A DNA stretch of 64,000 nucleotides from Candidatus Marithrix sp. Canyon 246 (GTDB lineage Bacteria > Pseudomonadota > Gammaproteobacteria > Beggiatoales > Beggiatoaceae): positions 51,288 through 115,287 of the forward strand of contig NZ_MCBX01000007.1 in assembly GCF_001723685.1 (NCBI RefSeq), in the 5' to 3' direction. The number at the start of each line of letters is the position of its first letter. The stretch's first letter is position 1. The position numbers and the translations under genes are program-made. Below the pieces are notes generated by a model. It worked only from the letters and a program-made list of their open reading frames with translations. It was not told the origin of the DNA and searched no databases. Below, piece by piece: positions 63,344 to 64,000 of the stretch.

Positions 63344-63497
63344 AGACCTGACAGGTTTTAAAAACCTGTCAGGTCTGAGAGGATTCACTGAATCACGGTT
63401 TTTTAGACCTGACAGGTTTTAAAAACCTGTCAGGTCTGAGAGAATTCACTGAATCACGGTTTTTTAGACCTGACAGGTTTTAAAAACCTGTCAGGTC
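63344..63497. repeat. Tandem triplication (61-bp units) carrying the ACCTGACAGGT palindrome
   Basis: The palindrome starts at 63344, 63405 and 63466. Between them lies GGATTCACTGAATCAC or GAATTCACTGAATCAC, the same bases as the 3' end of the next gene (63505-63524). Each unit therefore carries a palindrome plus a copy of that gene end. Confidence 0.9.
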
Positions 63498-63506
63498 TGA
63501 GAGAAT

Positions 63507-64000
63507 TCACTGAATCACAGTTCCTTTACAATCAATAGCCAACCAATTCTTAGCATCTGTGGCATCTATGTTTGTGGCTGTTATTACTCCGCAGCATTGG
63601 TAATTTCCTGCTTTCATTGATGTTGGTATTTGCATTTCTAATGGGTATAGGGTTTTGGTGCCGCTTAGTTGTATTTTTGGGCGGTAAGCTTTTATGTCGT
63701 TGGGTAGGCTGAATTCTTGGTTTTCTTTGATTGTTACAAAGTAGCCGGCTGTTGGTGGGTATATTAGGGCTGCGTAAACTGCGTAGTCTCCTGATGCGTA
63801 ACCTGATGTGTTTATGTCTAAGTTGCAGCTTAGTGTTTCTCCTGTATTGTAAATTGAGCGGGGTAGGCGGACCTTTATGCTTACTGGTGGTGGTGGGGTG
63901 GTTATTTTTATTTCTGCTAGTTTGGTTTCTGACCATGTGCCTTGGGTATCTTGGGCTTGGTATATCACTTGCCAATGACCTGCTAGTAAAAAGTCGTTAT
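63507..64000 (-). CDS. C-terminal part of a secreted or surface protein (truncated by window edge)
   Basis: The frame is open from the window edge (AGHWQVIYQAQDTQGTWSET and on). It has a Pro-rich linker (ITTPPPPVSIKVRLP), then a beta-rich domain (SIYNTGETLSCNLDINTSGY, YAVYAALIYPPTAGYF, MKAGNYQCCGVITATN). The style resembles the end of surface proteins with fibronectin- or Ig-like domains; no family is named. Its last codons occur again in the three tandem repeats at 63344-63497. Confidence 0.65.
   Translation of the reverse strand, partial: NDFLLAGHWQVIYQAQDTQGTWSETKLAEIKITTPPPPVSIKVRLPRSIYNTGETLSCNLDINTSGYASGDYAVYAALIYPPTAGYFVTIKENQEFSLPNDIKAYRPKIQLSGTKTLYPLEMQIPTSMKAGNYQCCGVITATNIDATDAKNWLAIDCKGTVIQ

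Noticed and set aside
63344..63497. Possible short CRISPR array (three palindromes with 29-base gaps)
   Set aside because: The gaps are nearly identical to each other and to the adjacent gene end, so they are not spacers.
63550..63975. Arg/His/Pro-rich minus-strand ORF at the window end
   Set aside because: Composition is typical of an out-of-frame shadow of the secreted protein gene.

Overview
The window is AT-rich chromosomal DNA from a gammaproteobacterium. Supporting markers are lysC followed by csrA, slt, lgt, apaH, uvrD, TldD/PmbA, RnfE and glgA. The many secreted repeat proteins, large inverted repeats, palindromic 3' elements, group II intron and decayed defence genes resemble Beggiatoa/Thiomargarita-type Thiotrichales. 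That placement is an inference from style, not a demonstrated assignment.

Region by region: (1) 1-8.7 kb holds a frameshifted HEPN gene, exonuclease I, a sigma/anti-sigma pair, a HindVP-like restriction-modification cassette (endonuclease frameshifted, methyltransferase intact), an AhpD-like gene, trpF and an ABC permease. (2) 8.7-15.9 kb is a patchwork around uvrD. Pieces of the uvrD 3' end lie to its left and pieces of its 5' end to its right, separating small cassettes: ychJ, a YgjP remnant, a decayed secreted protein, a decayed Septu (PtuAB) system, a decayed ATPase/DUF4276 pair, a Cache-domain membrane protein and an rnfD fragment. (3) 16-22.5 kb holds a coiled-coil lipoprotein built from near-identical 162-bp repeats, then tldD and pmbA separated by a large nested inverted repeat, an RCC1-propeller protein and a YoeB/YefM module. 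(4) 22.5-28 kb holds a TPR protein, a DUF3299 lipoprotein, a tight five-gene operon (two YbjQ proteins, M48 protease, AAA ATPase, PIN nuclease) and ubiX. (5) 28-38 kb holds a secreted propeller lectin, a group I truncated haemoglobin with an FNR/DNR-type box beside a broken Crp/Fnr regulator gene, BrnT/BrnA, glgA, and a four-gene histidine-kinase/response-regulator operon ending in a class III cyclase. (6) 38-47 kb holds hppA, the lgt - pseudopilin - glycosyltransferase - O-antigen ligase run, slt and a MORN lipoprotein. (7) 47-52.5 kb holds a lysozyme-like gene split by a group II intron, an MFS transporter, a group II truncated haemoglobin, a lone rnfE, a DUF2062 gene and csrA. (8) 52.5-64 kb holds lysC, a PII-type Ca2+-like ATPase, two tandem OmpA paralogues, three tRNA genes behind a consensus promoter, apaH, a nuclease-like gene, a nitrilase, a VWA lipoprotein, a 61-bp triplication and a partial secreted protein.

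Two themes recur. Gene ends are copied at the borders of inserted cassettes (anti-sigma/ahpD around the restriction-modification genes; uvrD on both sides; a 3' end in the 63.4-kb triplication), as expected for insertion with target duplication. Most defence genes here are broken; the intact exceptions are the orphan methyltransferase and the ATPase-PIN operon, the latter being the best candidate for an uncharacterised system.
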